From contig NC_081410.1 in assembly GCF_030272615.1 (NCBI RefSeq), positions 142,072,849 through 142,136,848 on the forward strand: a stretch of DNA of 64,000 nt, given 5' to 3'. The position numbers and the translations under genes are program-made. Source of the DNA: Cryptomeria japonica (taxonomy: Eukaryota > Streptophyta > Pinopsida > Cupressales > Cupressaceae). Positions 11,004 to 22,536 of this stretch are shown in pieces. The notes beneath the pieces were generated by a model that saw only the letters and a program-made list of their open reading frames with translations, ran no database searches and had not been told where the DNA came from. Each line of letters begins with the position of its first letter. Within the stretch, counting starts at the first letter, position 1.

Positions 11004-11392
11004 ACTTCATTTCGCTATTTCTTTTGTTGTTGATTGATAGTGGGTCCTTCAACAACACCTTGTATCTTGCCCCAAAGCAGCCTCAATTGTGCAAGTCCAT
11101 GTATATTACCCTAAGGTAGTGCGCCTTAGTCTTGCAAGTCCATCAAGTGCATTTTTTGTCCTTGGAAGTAAGCCTAAAACATTGTAATCATATTTATTCA
11201 TATTGTGAGTTTGATTCTCATTGTGGTTTTTCCCTGTTTGGATTTTCCATGCAAATATAGTATTCATATGTTGATGGTTGATGTGTTTTAAGTATTGTTA
11301 TAGAATGGTTAAATGTTTTTTTATAATTAATCTATTTTGATGATTCAAACTAATTCACCACCTCTCCCCTTAATATTGTTGTGGGATCAACA
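11004..11392 (+). repeat. 5' LTR remnant of Copia element
   Basis: This matches the end of the 3' LTR (about 16741-17115) with obvious divergence. Shared segments include TTGTTGTTGATTRATAGTGGGTC, the CACCTTGTATCTTG phrase and the GTGGTTTTTCCCT motif. Upstream of about 11004 the match is lost. Confidence 0.75.
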
Positions 11393-11394
11393 AT

Positions 11395-11406
11395 TGGTAT
11401 CAAAGC
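11395..11406 (+). other. Primer-binding site (tRNA-iMet type)
   Basis: TGGTATCAAAGC, one base off the usual TGGTATCAGAGC, two bases after the LTR end ATCAACA. Confidence 0.8.
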
Positions 11407-11450
11407 AAGGTTCCTCTTTACAAAGCTTAATTGCTTGAGGTAGATCTAGA

Positions 11451-12687
11451 ATGACACAAGAACCTCATCATAAAGCTTTGTTGTTTAATGGTATATTTTT
11501 TTCTTATTGGAAGGAGATGATGGAAACATGTTTGAAAACTTTGCATAATAGAATCTGGGATATAATCAAGTCTAGTTATAAACCTTCACTGAATGGACCT
11601 CAGACTCTGGATGAACTTAAGAATCATGAGACTAATGCAAAGGCTAGAACAATAATATTCAATTACTTGAGTGATAAAATATTTGGTAAGGTTAGTAGAT
11701 TAAGGGAGCTAAAGAAGTTTAAAACAAATTATATCAATCATATGAAGGAGATCCCAAGACAAAGCAAGCTAGGTTTATGAATCTGAAACAAAAATATGAG
11801 TGCTTAAGGATGGTTGATGATGAAGGAGTTGATAACTACATACACATGGTGAATGAGATTGCAAATGCCATCAGAGGTATTGGTGCAAAATTAGAAGAAG
11901 GCGGCATTGCTAGAAAGATCTTGTTGACACTGCCTAAATCCTACAAGCCTAAGAAGTTTGTGATTGAAGAATGTTATGATTTGGATAAGTATACAATTGA
12001 ATACTTCTTGGATCATTATTTGTCTACAAAATATCAGAGACGGAAGATATAAAAAGAGAAATAAAAGAGGCTACATTTAATATTTCATAGAAGATGAATT
12101 AGAATCAAGTGAAAACATGGATGAGATTGAATCTAACTTTGTAAGAAGACTAAAGAGAGGAACTAGAAAGTACAAAGGTTAGTTACCCTTGAAATGCTTT
12201 AAATGTGGTAGTATTGGTCATTGTGCTTCTAAATATATGTAAGGAAGATTATAAAAGATCTGATGATGATGAGAGGAAAAGTAGATACAAAATCAATGAC
12301 TCTAAGAAAAGGATAGATGATAGATATAGAGGGAAAAGGAGCCTATGTTCTATGGAGACACATTCATCTGAGGATAAAGATGGTGATGACTCAAATGAAG
12401 AATCTATGTTTTTTGAAATAGAGGAAAAGAATAAGGATATGTCCAAAAGACTGAAAGGTATGGAGAACAAGAAGAAGTCAGTAAGAGAAAATATTGCACT
12501 ACATGCTAAAGTGGAACCGAGAGCTTGTATCATCAACTCTGAATATTCAAATCACATGACCCGTGATAAAGAGAAGTTCATTAATCTTAAGAAGTATGTT
12601 GGAGGATCATTGAAGTTTGCAAGAGAGGAAGTTTCTCCTATTTGTGGGATAGGAAATATTTCAATTGATGGTAGACATAAAAAATGA
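11451..12687 (+). pseudogene. Copia gag and protease remnant
   Basis: Begins at ATG (MTQEPHHKALLFNGIFFSYW), a typical Copia gag start, and continues through UBN2-like frames at 11451-11780 and 11777-12052 separated by a frameshift. A knuckle-like segment near 12195 reads CFKCGSIGHCASKY, with the last Cys lost. The protease position near 12530 reads CIINSEYSNHMT, so the catalytic Asp and Gly of the DSG motif are both lost and the enzyme is dead. Closest relative in the window is the fragment at 5072-6636. Confidence 0.8.
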
Positions 12688-12739
12688 TGTTGTTTATTAT
12701 GTTGAAGGTTTGAGACATAGTTTATTGAGTGTTAGTTAG

Positions 12740-13708
12740 ATGTTCAATAAAGGTTATGAAGTTATATTTAGTAACTCCAGATGTGTAATTAGAAAAGGAA
12801 AACTTGGAAGAATGGTAGAAAAAGATATTAGGACAAGTGGAAATATTTATGACATAAAGGATAAGAGTGGAAGTAGGAGTTTTCTAGCACAAAGCAATGA
12901 ATTTTGGTTATGGCACAAGAGGATGGGACATGTCAATTTTGAGAATTTGATAAAGATTAATATTACTAATTCTATGAGAGATTTATCGAGGATTATCAAA
13001 CCTACTACAACTGTGTGCAGGGAATGTCAACTTGGAAAACAAACAAAGAGGACATTCAAGAACAAGGGATATTCTACTTCTAAACCCTTGGAGATAATTC
13101 ACAGAGATCTTTGCAGGCCTACGAGGACAAGAGGATTCAATGGAGAAAGGTATTTTATGTTGCTTATTGATAATTACTCTAGGATGACCTGGGTTACATT
13201 CTTGAAAGAAAAATATGAATCTTTTGAAAGGTTTAGAGTGTTCAAGTCAATGGTTGAAAATCAAGTAGATACTAAAATCAAGTGTTTGAGATCTAATAGA
13301 GAAGGAGAGTTTACTTCAAATGAATTTGATAACTTTTGTGAAAAACATGGAATTAGAAGACATTTTTTTGCCCCAAGAGCCTCTCAATAGAATGGAGTTG
13401 TAGAAAGGAAGAATAGGACTATTATTGAGATGGCTAGACCTATGTTGAAATATGTTAACTTGGCTAATGTGTATTGGAAAGAAGTTGTGCATACCTCTAT
13501 TTACATTTTTAATAGGGTACAGATAAGAGTGAATCATACTAAGACACCTTATGAGTTGTGGAATGGAAGACCTCCTACAATGAAGTATTTCAAAATCTTC
13601 AGAAGTAAGTGCTATATCAGAAGAGATGAACATGATATTCGAAAGTTTGGTACCAGAGAAGATGAAGGGAAAATTTTGGTATATTCTACAAATAGAAAAT
13701 CTTATTGA
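12740..13708 (+). pseudogene. Copia integrase remnant
   Basis: Two long frames (12740-13390 and 13430-13708) in different reading frames carry the GAG-pre-integrase motif (WLWHKRMGHVNFENL with CRECQLGK) and the integrase core. The core shows HRDLCRP, LLIDNYSRMTWV and NGVVERKNRT, the last giving the catalytic Glu region. A TAG stop follows FAPRASQ, immediately before NGVVERKNRT. The third frame keeps YIFNRV and PYELWNGRPP. Confidence 0.85.
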
Positions 13709-14146
13709 TGTTACAACAAGAGACTAAACAAGATAGTGGAAAAAAAAAATGTGAAAGTATGTGAAGAATGGGATCAAACTACCCCTGAACCCGTATAAGA
13801 GATTGAATTTGAGATTATCTTGGTTACTGTAAAAGAGAAGACAAATAAAGAAGACAAAAGAGATAAAGAGATAAATGAAGATGATGATGAAGAAGAAGAA
13901 CTTGGTCAAATAACTAAACCTCTATCCAAATATGTAGGAAACAATCATTTAGAAGATCAAATTATTGGAGATAAAAATAAAGGAGTTTAGACAAGAAGAA
14001 GAGTTACAGAAGCAAATGAGAAAACAAACTATTGTTTTCTTTCACTGGTGGAACCTAAATCATACGAGGAAGCAAGTAGAGAGGAGAGTTGGGTTAAAGA
14101 AATGGAAGAACAAAATTAAATATAGAAGAATCAAACATGGTAACTT

Positions 14147-14950
14147 GTGCGCAAAATCGTAGACAAAAATGTGATAGGAACTAAGTGGGTGTTCCAGAAC
14201 AAGCTAAATGAACAAGGACAGGTTACAAGGAGCAAAGCGAGATTGGTAGGAAAAGGCTATGCATATGTTGAAAGTATTGATTTTGAGAAAACTTTTTCTC
14301 CAGTAGTTAGGATGGAAGCTATAAGAATGTTTCTTGCTTTTTTTTCTATAAGAACTTTAAGGTATATTAGATGGATGTTAAGTCGGCTTTTCTAAATGGA
14401 GAACTTGAAAAAGAGGTATATATTAAATAGCTAGAGATGGATTGAAATTGCTAGAATAAGATATGGTTTGCATATTGAAGAAGGCATTGTATAGACTCAA
14501 ACAAGCACCTAGAGATTGGTGTGCTAGATTGGATATTTGTTACAAATAATTTTCTAGAAAAGGTATTGCTGACAACAATCTTTTCTTTGAGGTTGAAGGA
14601 AACAATTTATTGATTGTTGTTGTCTATGTTGATGATATTATATTTGGAGTAAGTCATGGTATATGTAAAGAGTTTGTAGAAGATATGCAGAAGGAATTTG
14701 AAATGTCAATGATTGGTGAGTTGTCATTCTTCCTTGGTTTATAAGTTACGCAGTTAGAACATGGAATTTTTATTTCTCAAACTAAATATGTCAAAGAGAT
14801 TCTAGAGAATTTTGAAATGGAGAACTATAAACTTATTTCAACCCCTTTGATTGTTGGTTGTAAATTGAGCAAAGATTTTATATCTTCAGAAGTTGATCAA
14901 AATAAGTACATACATATGATTGGAGGATTGTTAATTTAATTGTTTCTAGA
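14147..14950 (+). pseudogene. Copia reverse transcriptase remnant
   Basis: The frame at 14147-14395 has the Copia RT start (VIGTKWVFQNKLNEQG, KARLVGKGY, FEKTFSPVVRMEAIR). After several stops and shifts, the catalytic box reads VVYVDDIIFG near 14620-14652, with YVDD intact. Later text near 14700-14760 resembles the EMSMIGELSFFLGLQ region. Not translatable as a whole. Confidence 0.8.
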
Positions 14951-15057
14951 CCGGATATCATGTAGGTTGTCTGTTTAGTTGCAAGATTTTAAATAATAAA
15001 TTGCAATAGCATCTTGTTGTACTCAAGTTATGTGGATGAAACAAACTAAATATCAAA

Positions 15058-15324
15058 GTGGTATATAATGAAGTTATTCCTATTATGTGTGATAATACTA
15101 GTGCTATAAACATTTCAAAGAATCTGGTAATGCATTCAAGAACTAAACATATCTCAATTCAATATCATTTCTTAAGAGAGAAGGTTGTAGAAAAGGAAGT
15201 CAAATTAGAGTATATTTCTACAAAAGGACAGGTTCTAGACATTTTTGCTAAGGTATTGGTGAAGGATACTTTTGAGTGTCTCAAGAAAAAACTAAGAGTT
15301 ATTGCCCCTCCTTTCTTTAACTAG
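15058..15324 (+). pseudogene. Copia RNase H remnant, C-terminal end
   Basis: Contains IMCDNTSAINISKN, HSRTKHISIQYHFLRE and the closing LVKDTFECLKKKLRVI, diagnostic of the C-terminal part of Copia RNase H. A stop at 15322-15324 is close to the native end. The N-terminal RNase H part upstream is too decayed to delimit. Confidence 0.85.
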
Positions 15325-15478
15325 ATGCATAGAAGAGGTGCATCTTTCTAGGAGGGGATTCAAATCTTATCCTTTATCTCCTGGACTGATGTTGTTGCTA
15401 CTCTCAGGGGGAGAAGTAGTGTATGTGGTATTTGTTGGTTGATCAATATATCTTGTCAAGCCCTTTGTCTTTGATGTT

Positions 15479-15493
15479 AAAGGGGGAGAGAAT
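15479..15493 (+). other. Polypurine tract before Copia 3' LTR
   Basis: AAAGGGGGAGAGAAT abuts the LTR start TGTTGGAGAG. A second G-rich tract (CAGGGGGAGAAG) lies near 15403-15414, giving the repeated polypurine arrangement also seen in the non-autonomous elements. Confidence 0.75.
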
Positions 15494-17115
15494 TGTTGGA
15501 GAGAATACTTTTGTCATCAATGACAAAGAGTAAGATTGATGGAAATTTGAGTTTGTATGGTTGTCATTGATGTCAAAATTGGTTGTCTGAATAAAGTCTT
15601 GTTTGAATATGGTCTTGTATTGTTTCAGGTTTCTTTGTCTTGTGTTTGGTGTTGCAGTTGAGCTTGATATTTTAGTGTTGGTTGTCGCAAGTTCAATATG
15701 CACGTTAGAGTTTTTAATATATGTAAGAAAGAGTAATTAATGTATACATGAAACAATATTCAATGTGTCATTGGTAGAATCATTTGTGTTCCTATGGATG
15801 GTAAACATTATGTTCTATGGATGTTACAATGATTAGTATTCTGATTGGTGGATTGCAAAAGTTGATTGTTACTATTCTTTAACAGTAAGGGTGTCTATCA
15901 GACTGGTCCAAAAAGTGCTTGGTGGGATCTAGATATGTTGAATTTTATGTTGTGGTTTAGTGGACATGGTTATGTGGCTTGTACAATATTTTCAGTTTGT
16001 TTCTTTGGTGATGATTTTGTTCCACATGTGAGTTATGCTGATTTGTGTTTGGTATATTCAATTATGTTTTGGTTTGATGTGTCTGGTTAGATTATCTTGT
16101 TTGTATCATGCTTTTTGGTCTAGATATGCATTAGAGGATAAATTATAATGTTGTTATGGGTCTCACCATGGTGTGTGGAGATCTGCATGGAAAAAATTGC
16201 ATTAGAAGATGTCTTTTGGCCAACTGATTGACAAGTTTATTGTCTATCTACACGTTACGTTTGGTGAAAAAATTGGAGGATGTGCTAGTGTGTGTGGATC
16301 ATTGGACTCAATTTGGAAGGATATTTTGTGATATATGTTGGTCCCCTCTTTCTCCCAGAGTGGACAACCTTGAGTATTTTTGGTCTAGGTGGCTTATTTT
16401 ATGCAATAATGTTTATTTTGATTGTGGTCGACGCTCAATTAGGTTTTTTGATGATCTATCTTATATTTAAGGAGTATGTATGTATGAGTCAATGGATATG
16501 ATAGTGTATGTGTGCATGTGGTGTATGGGATAGAGTTTGGATTGATGATAAGTGAATTTGAATGATGTGCAAGCAAATTTGAGATCGCAGATGTGCGAAT
16601 GTTAGTTTGTGAAGAGCTTTAAAGGTAATACATTCTATGAGATAGTGTGTTGAGATAGTGGTGGTTGTCAGAGATGTTTGCCATGATGTTGGACGCTTGA
16701 TACAAATGTTCAAGGATATTTTCCTAATCAAGGGATCCTTCTCATTTCAATGTTATTTCCTTTGTTGTTGATTAATAGTGGGTCATCTGACAACACCTTG
16801 TATCTTGCTTTGAAGCAATGTATTGCAGTTGTGCAAGCCCATGTATCTTTCCCTAAGGTAGTGTGACTTAGTCTGGCAAGTCCATCAGGTGCAATTTTGC
16901 TCCTTGTTAGGAAGCCTAAAATATTGTAATCATCTTTATTCATATTGTGAGATTGATTCTCACTGTGGTTTTTCCCTATTTGGGTTTTCCGAATAAGTTT
17001 GGTGTTCAGGTGTTGATGGTTGATGTAGAATGGTTAAAAGGTTGTTTATAATTAATTTGTTTTGAAGATCTGAATTGATTCACCCCCACCTCTCAATCCT
17101 ATCGTGGGTTCAACA
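15494..17115 (+). repeat. 3' LTR of Copia element
   Basis: Starts TGTTGGAGAG after the polypurine tract and ends GGGTTCAACA, matching the end of the 5' LTR remnant. Carries CACTGTGGTTTTTCCC near 16962. Short ORFs within it, such as at 16228-16470, are chance frames. Confidence 0.85.
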
Positions 17116-18404
17116 TTTACTACTTTTTTCTATCTATTAATTTGTGGGTGGTATAGTGAACAAAATTTCAATTTTATTTTTCATATTTTCCATAATATCC
17201 TTGAAAGAATAACTACTAAATTTGGTATCTCTATAAAAAACTATAATTTTGGGTAGTTAATGCAATCTCACAATCTCTTTAGATTTCATGTCCACTTTTA
17301 AAATATTTTAATTAGGAGTTTCAACTCAATCCTTCTATTTCTTGAGCTAAGGTTGAAAAAATAAAGATCTTGTCTTGATATTTAATTATGTCCTCAAAGG
17401 AATTTAATATTCCAAAATCATCTTGTGGCATTTAAATATTCAAAAATAAATATTTCACACCACATAATTGGACATTTCATTCCTAGTGATTTTTTCAAGG
17501 TGGACAATAGTGGAGCCCTTGATGGTTATTGAAGATTTTAATGCAAACTATTTCAATAAATCTATTTGAGTGGGAAATTCAAAATTAATTTTCCCGCCTT
17601 GGTAAGAATTGGATTTTGGGCCATGTTTGGTATAAATAACTAACATAAGCTTTGTTTTAGAGTATCTGATCAATTTTCTTCTTTCACATTGTCCACTTGA
17701 TTTTAGCTTGACAAAACCATTTTTGGACAAAAACCCAATGAAGGTTGGAGACCGTGGAATAAAACCCATAGTTTTATAGAGAAAATATTAATCAAGAGTT
17801 GCATTGCAACATAAGGATGTGAAGTAGTTTCAGTTTTGTATTGTTTTGTTTGCATATTGCAAACAGAGTTGGAGTGCATAGTTGTGGAATATTGATGTGG
17901 ATTTGCTTTCAGTTTTATGTAGATCCTTTATGGTTGTAGGTTTGCTAATGTAGGAGTGTATTTTATATTGTAGTGGTGAGATATGTTGTTGTATTAGTTT
18001 GGTGTTGATCAACTCAAGTGATGGATGATTTAAACTTTCATTTTTGGAACATATCAAAGAGTGTAGTTTTTTTTTATTTTGTATATTTGGGTAATTTTTT
18101 TGTCAGAATAATTTATTGAATTGGTTTCTACTATTTATGTTGTCTAGTGTGTGTTTTTTCTTAGCAACATATTTCATGTAATAAATCGGATAATTTGAAT
18201 TGAATTAAATTGTGGAGTCTTTGTGCAAGTTTGGTTATATCGAGTGCTTAGATTTGGTATTATTTCTACAAATCATTGTGGGTGCCTTTGAAATCTTACA
18301 ATTTAATATTTAAAGAGGTTTGAAAATTATTTTGTTTGCACAAGTGTTGTGCGTTTCTTAATGTAATTACATTAACAAAAATATTTTGATTAGAGATGTT
18401 AAAG
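17116..18404 (+). repeat. Probable 5' LTR (or part of it) of a decayed Gypsy element
   Basis: No coding signal. It ends at a degenerate tRNA-iMet type PBS and is followed by Gypsy gag-like sequence, so the stretch should hold that element's 5' LTR. Its own start is not visible: the Copia 3' LTR ends at 17115 and may have inserted into it. No matching 3' LTR was found downstream of 29420. Confidence 0.4.
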
Positions 18405-18418
18405 TGGTATCAAAGTAG
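18405..18418 (+). other. Degenerate primer-binding site
   Basis: TGGTATCAAAGTAG resembles the tRNA-iMet PBS with substitutions. Gag-like coding text begins about 75 bases downstream. Confidence 0.5.
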
Positions 18419-18492
18419 TGACTCTACCAACTTGTATGTTCTTAAATAAAATAATTTATGATTCCAAGTGACAAATAAATTAGATATAAAAA

Positions 18493-21184
18493 ATGAATAA
18501 TTTAAAAAGTTTCAGCAAGAAGGGACAATACAAAGAACACATTAAGACAGAGAAGGATGCAGTTGAAGGTAAAAATTGCCTTCTAGATATAATTAACTAT
18601 TTGGTTCAATGTTTGCAGAACAATACCAACAATGACATTAACAATGGAAGAGCCAATTAACCTAATGAGATCAACACTAAAAGAGGGAAAGGAAAAGAGT
18701 TTGTTACACAAAGCTTAGGAATCAAATGCATCAAGTCTAAGTTCATTAAAAGAGTAGAAGAAATCCCAAAGGTAGAAACAACTTTCCAAGATGATATTTC
18801 AATCTACTATGTAGAATATAGATCTCTTCCACAATAGACCCAAGATGCTATAAAAATTAACAAATTACGTGAAAATAAAGAAGACTAAGGATGTAGAAAA
18901 TAAATATTGAAGGATGCAAACAAAACCTAAGTATTTAGAGCACAAAGTAGGAAAATTAACTCTCTTTACCATTGATGTATCAGAGAAGGTGACTGGGAGG
19001 GCTTGGTTGCAAAAGTTGGGTACATATTTATCTTTCAAATGAATGGTAGAAGATGAGGCTAAAATCACCTATCTTTCATTTTGAGGGTATAGCTCATGAT
19101 TGGTGGCATCCAAAGGACATATCTCATTCACACTTATGAAGAATTTAGTAAGTGGTTGATTATGATATATGATTAGAAGGATCTTGAAGTATATTTTAGA
19201 GAGTTATCTTAACTCAAGAAAAGATGTAATCTAGAAGATTGTGTTGATTTTCAAAAAATATCTCATAATAAATGATATTTTAAAGAAAAGGACTATTGTG
19301 AATTTTACAAAAGGAATATTTGAACATCTTATGGGTTTAGTGAGAGCTTTTAATCCAACTTCATTGTAAGAATCCATTAGGAAGGCCTTTGATTTGGAGG
19401 TGATAGTTTCCCAACACAAAAATTATTCACAACCTTAATTATAGAATAAGTCCAAAGGGAATATTCAAAATAAAGTATTGAATATACCTACATAGAAGAT
19501 CACAACACCTTGTCAAGCAAATTATATTGATGAGGAGGAAAATAATGAAATTGAAAGGGGAAAAAAAATCTTATGGGGAGCCATGGGCTCTAGGACATAG
19601 ATGCCTTGGAAAAGGAAAGTTCATTATATTGAGGTTGTATAATATAAAAAATTAGATTTGGATGAGCCTAAATAATTTGTAGACTCACAAAAGAATTTCT
19701 AGGAGGAGGATGATAAAGACTAAATTATTAGTGGAATGCTTGTATCTCTTTCAAGTACACTCAAATGCCATCCATTTAGAGTTTGAGGTGTGTTATTAGG
19801 ACAACATGATTGTGTTGATTGCTAGTGGTGACACCCATAACTTAAATATAGATGAAGTCTTCGTATTAAAGATAGGTTTGAAGATAGAATAATTTCAAGG
19901 ATTTGATGTCACAATAGTTTATACATTCAACCTGCCTTGTACCAAAGTGAACAAGTATCTTAACATAACATGGGAGATCATGATATATGTGAAGATTTTT
20001 AAACCATTAGTAGTAGGTAAACCAATATATTTTTTGTTGTTTAATAGATACATTAATTAAGGGAGTATTCATAGAATTACCAGACCTTGGATTTCAAGTT
20101 TACAACAGATGGGGAGAACATTTTACTCAAAGGAATCTCGAATAAGTGGTGATTGCAAAAGGATGGAGAGGATTTTTAGAAGGGGTCAAATTGTATGAGA
20201 AGAAATATACAAGATAATAAATTCAAATATTTCCAAAGGTAAGAAACAAACCCATCATGTTGATATTTAAATAATTTTAGACAAGCATAGTGTGGTTTTT
20301 AGTGATTTGTCTCTTGGATGACCACTTGATAAGTTATTGTGTTGTAATTGAAAGAAAATCCTATCATATTCACTCCATATAGACACCCACATGGATACAA
20401 AGAAGAGATAGAGAAAGCCATAAAATAACTTCTTGAGTTGGGGTACACAAGGCCTAGTTCAAGTCCATTTGCATCATCAATTGTCCTTGTCAAAAAGAAA
20501 TATAGTGCTTTGTTAATGTGTATTGAATATAAATATCTAAGAAGATCATTAATAATAGATATCTTATCCCAAGGATGTATGAGTTGATAGATGAGTTGTA
20601 TGGAGTTGTCTACATCTCAAAAATTGAATTGCGTTTGGGATGTCACTAGATCTGCATGAGATGAAAATGTGTCGAAGAAAGCTTTTCGATGTCATCATGG
20701 ATTCTTTGTGTTCTTGTTTATTTAATTTGGACATACTAATGCTTCAACCACCTTTCAATATTGCATGAACATGTATTTGGCAAGCATTTAAGAAAATTTG
20801 TGCGAGTCTTTTTTTTTGATATTCTAATTTATAGTTAAACCTGGGAGGGACATTTGAAACATTTAGATATAGTTTTTGGCATTCTGAAGTAGCAATATTT
20901 ATTAGCTAAATTTTTCAAATACAATTTTAGATTAAAATAATATATGATCCATGTTGTAAGTTTCAAGAGTGTGCAATTGGAACAATAGAAGATTCAAGCT
21001 AAAGATTGCTCCCATCCTACCACTTTGGCATGGTTGAGAGAGTTATTTAGGTTTTGTAATTACTATAGGATATTTGTGAAAGGGTTTCTCAACTAGATGC
21101 CCCACTTATGGATTTTATAAAGAAAGGGTCTTTTGAATGATCTAAATCAGCTTAAGTAACTTCTAAAAAAACTTAAGAAAGTAA
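18493..21184 (+). pseudogene. Gypsy gag-pol remnant, part 1 (gag to RT)
   Basis: Gag-like text begins near ATG 18493. Capsid features appear around 18950-19140 (GRAWLQKLGTYLSF, then AHDWWH), as in Ty3-type gag. RT text includes SSPFASSIVLVKK near 20458, VYISKIELRLGCH near 20608 and TNASTTFQYCMN near 20728, the decayed forms of the usual Gypsy FSKIDLRSGYHQ and TNAPxTFQ boxes. Stops and frameshifts are frequent. The reading breaks at the target site of the inserted element (21185) and resumes at 28523. Confidence 0.75.
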
Positions 21185-21189
21185 TGAGT

Positions 21190-22478
21190 TGTTGGCATTC
21201 TGGTGCATCTTGTATGACCAGTGACTAATATGGTTGTCATTGTTGGCAACATCATTTCCCAAGTCTTCACAGTCTATCGGCAGTAAGTAGACCCGTACAC
21301 TGGGGTTAAATGACTAAGCAATAAGTAAACAGGGTAAACATGAGTAGATCGACAAGCAGTGAGTAGACCGGCAAGCAATAAGTAGATCGACAATCAGTGA
21401 GTAGAATGACAAGCAGTAAATAGACTGACAAGAAGTGAGTAGACTGACACATAATAGGTCCACTGGCTAAGTAGAGAATAGATTGGTATACAGAAGGAAA
21501 CCGGCTAGGTAGATTTTGATCGATACACCAGTAGAGTCTGTAACCGACAGATTGGTAACATTCAGTTAAACCGGGATTCTTCTCCAATCAACTAGAGGAC
21601 TTATCGGCATGTTGGACTATCTTGACAGAGATTCCTACAATGATTTTAGGGGATTGATTTAAGGCATGGTAACAAAATTTTGAATAGGATGTTTTGGAGA
21701 GAAAGTTGGCGAAAGACCCAAGGGATAATAAATTCACATAATTCATTCTTGTAAATAGTTGTTGTTCATGTGGGAAGTGTTAATGTGAAAGTGAACATAG
21801 GGGGAGACTAACAGGGTACAAATATGAGTGATAGAGGATTGACAGAGTGCAAACCAAGGATCAGTAAATCGGCAGGGGGTAGAGCTAGAGATACATTCAA
21901 GAAATCAGTGTTGTGCAGAGAAGACACAACTGGTGCAGACATAGTGTGAATTTTCAGTGTGATCTGATCAAGATAATCAGTAGCCACTCCAGCAAATCAT
22001 CTTCATGTTTCTCTCTAACCATTGTAACTAAAATCCCTTAATAGGGTGGACTTTAACAGGTCTCATTGTAAAAATCCCTTAACCGGGTGTCATCTTAATT
22101 GATGATCTTAAGACCTTTGATAAGGCTATCTTTAATAGGGTAAAGGAACTAACAAGCCTTAGACAAAATACCTTAACCAGGTGGCACCTAACAATGTCTT
22201 TGTAATCTCCTAACAGGGATGGCTCCTCACCGGGCATACTCCATAAGAGTAAAAATTTTGTCAGTTCCTACTCACACCGTGGTTTTCTCCCATTTGGGTT
22301 TCCATGAGATAAATCTTGGTGTCACTGTGTATCTTTTCATGCATGCTTATTCTTCTGCAATAGTTATTTATATTGATGAATGTTAAGTTAGTGATAACTT
22401 AAGTTCAAAGTTTTAATTGAGCGAAACCAGTAAAGTGTTGATTCACCACTCCCCCCTTAGCACTGGTTGGGACCAACA
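21190..22478 (+). repeat. 5' LTR of 7.3-kb non-autonomous element
   Basis: 1289 bases, from TGTTGGCATTC to ACCAACA. Contains a 19-base tandem array (21341-21454), AAAATCCCTTAACCGGGT-type segments and the CACACCGTGGTTTTCTCCC motif near 22274. Divergence from the 3' copy is several percent by eye, so the insertion is not recent. Confidence 0.95.
21341..21454 (+). repeat. 19-base tandem repeat in LTR, six units
   Basis: Units follow TRAGTAGACCGRCAAGCAR with substitutions. The matching array in the 3' LTR (27367-27499) has seven units, so copy number has changed since insertion or during reverse transcription. Confidence 0.85.
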
Positions 22479-22480
22479 AT

Positions 22481-22492
22481 TGGTATCAGAGC
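22481..22492 (+). other. Primer-binding site (tRNA-iMet)
   Basis: Perfect TGGTATCAGAGC two bases after the LTR end. Confidence 0.92.
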
Positions 22493-22536
22493 CATATTCA
22501 TCTGAAGTGAAGCTTGACAACTTGAGGATAAAGATC

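Larger units (their letters stand above)
11004..17115 (+). mobile_element. Decayed Copia element, plus strand
   Basis: Order: truncated 5' LTR (11004-11392), tRNA-iMet PBS, gag, protease, integrase, RT, RNase H, polypurine tract and complete 3' LTR (15494-17115). All main domains are recognisable but interrupted by many stops and frameshifts. The 5' LTR keeps only its last 390 or so bases, so a target duplication cannot be tested. Confidence 0.9.

Noticed and set aside
22481-22492. tRNA gene signal from TGGTATCAGAGC-type sequences
   Set aside because: Only the 3' complement of initiator tRNA is present, placed at LTR edges; these are primer-binding sites.
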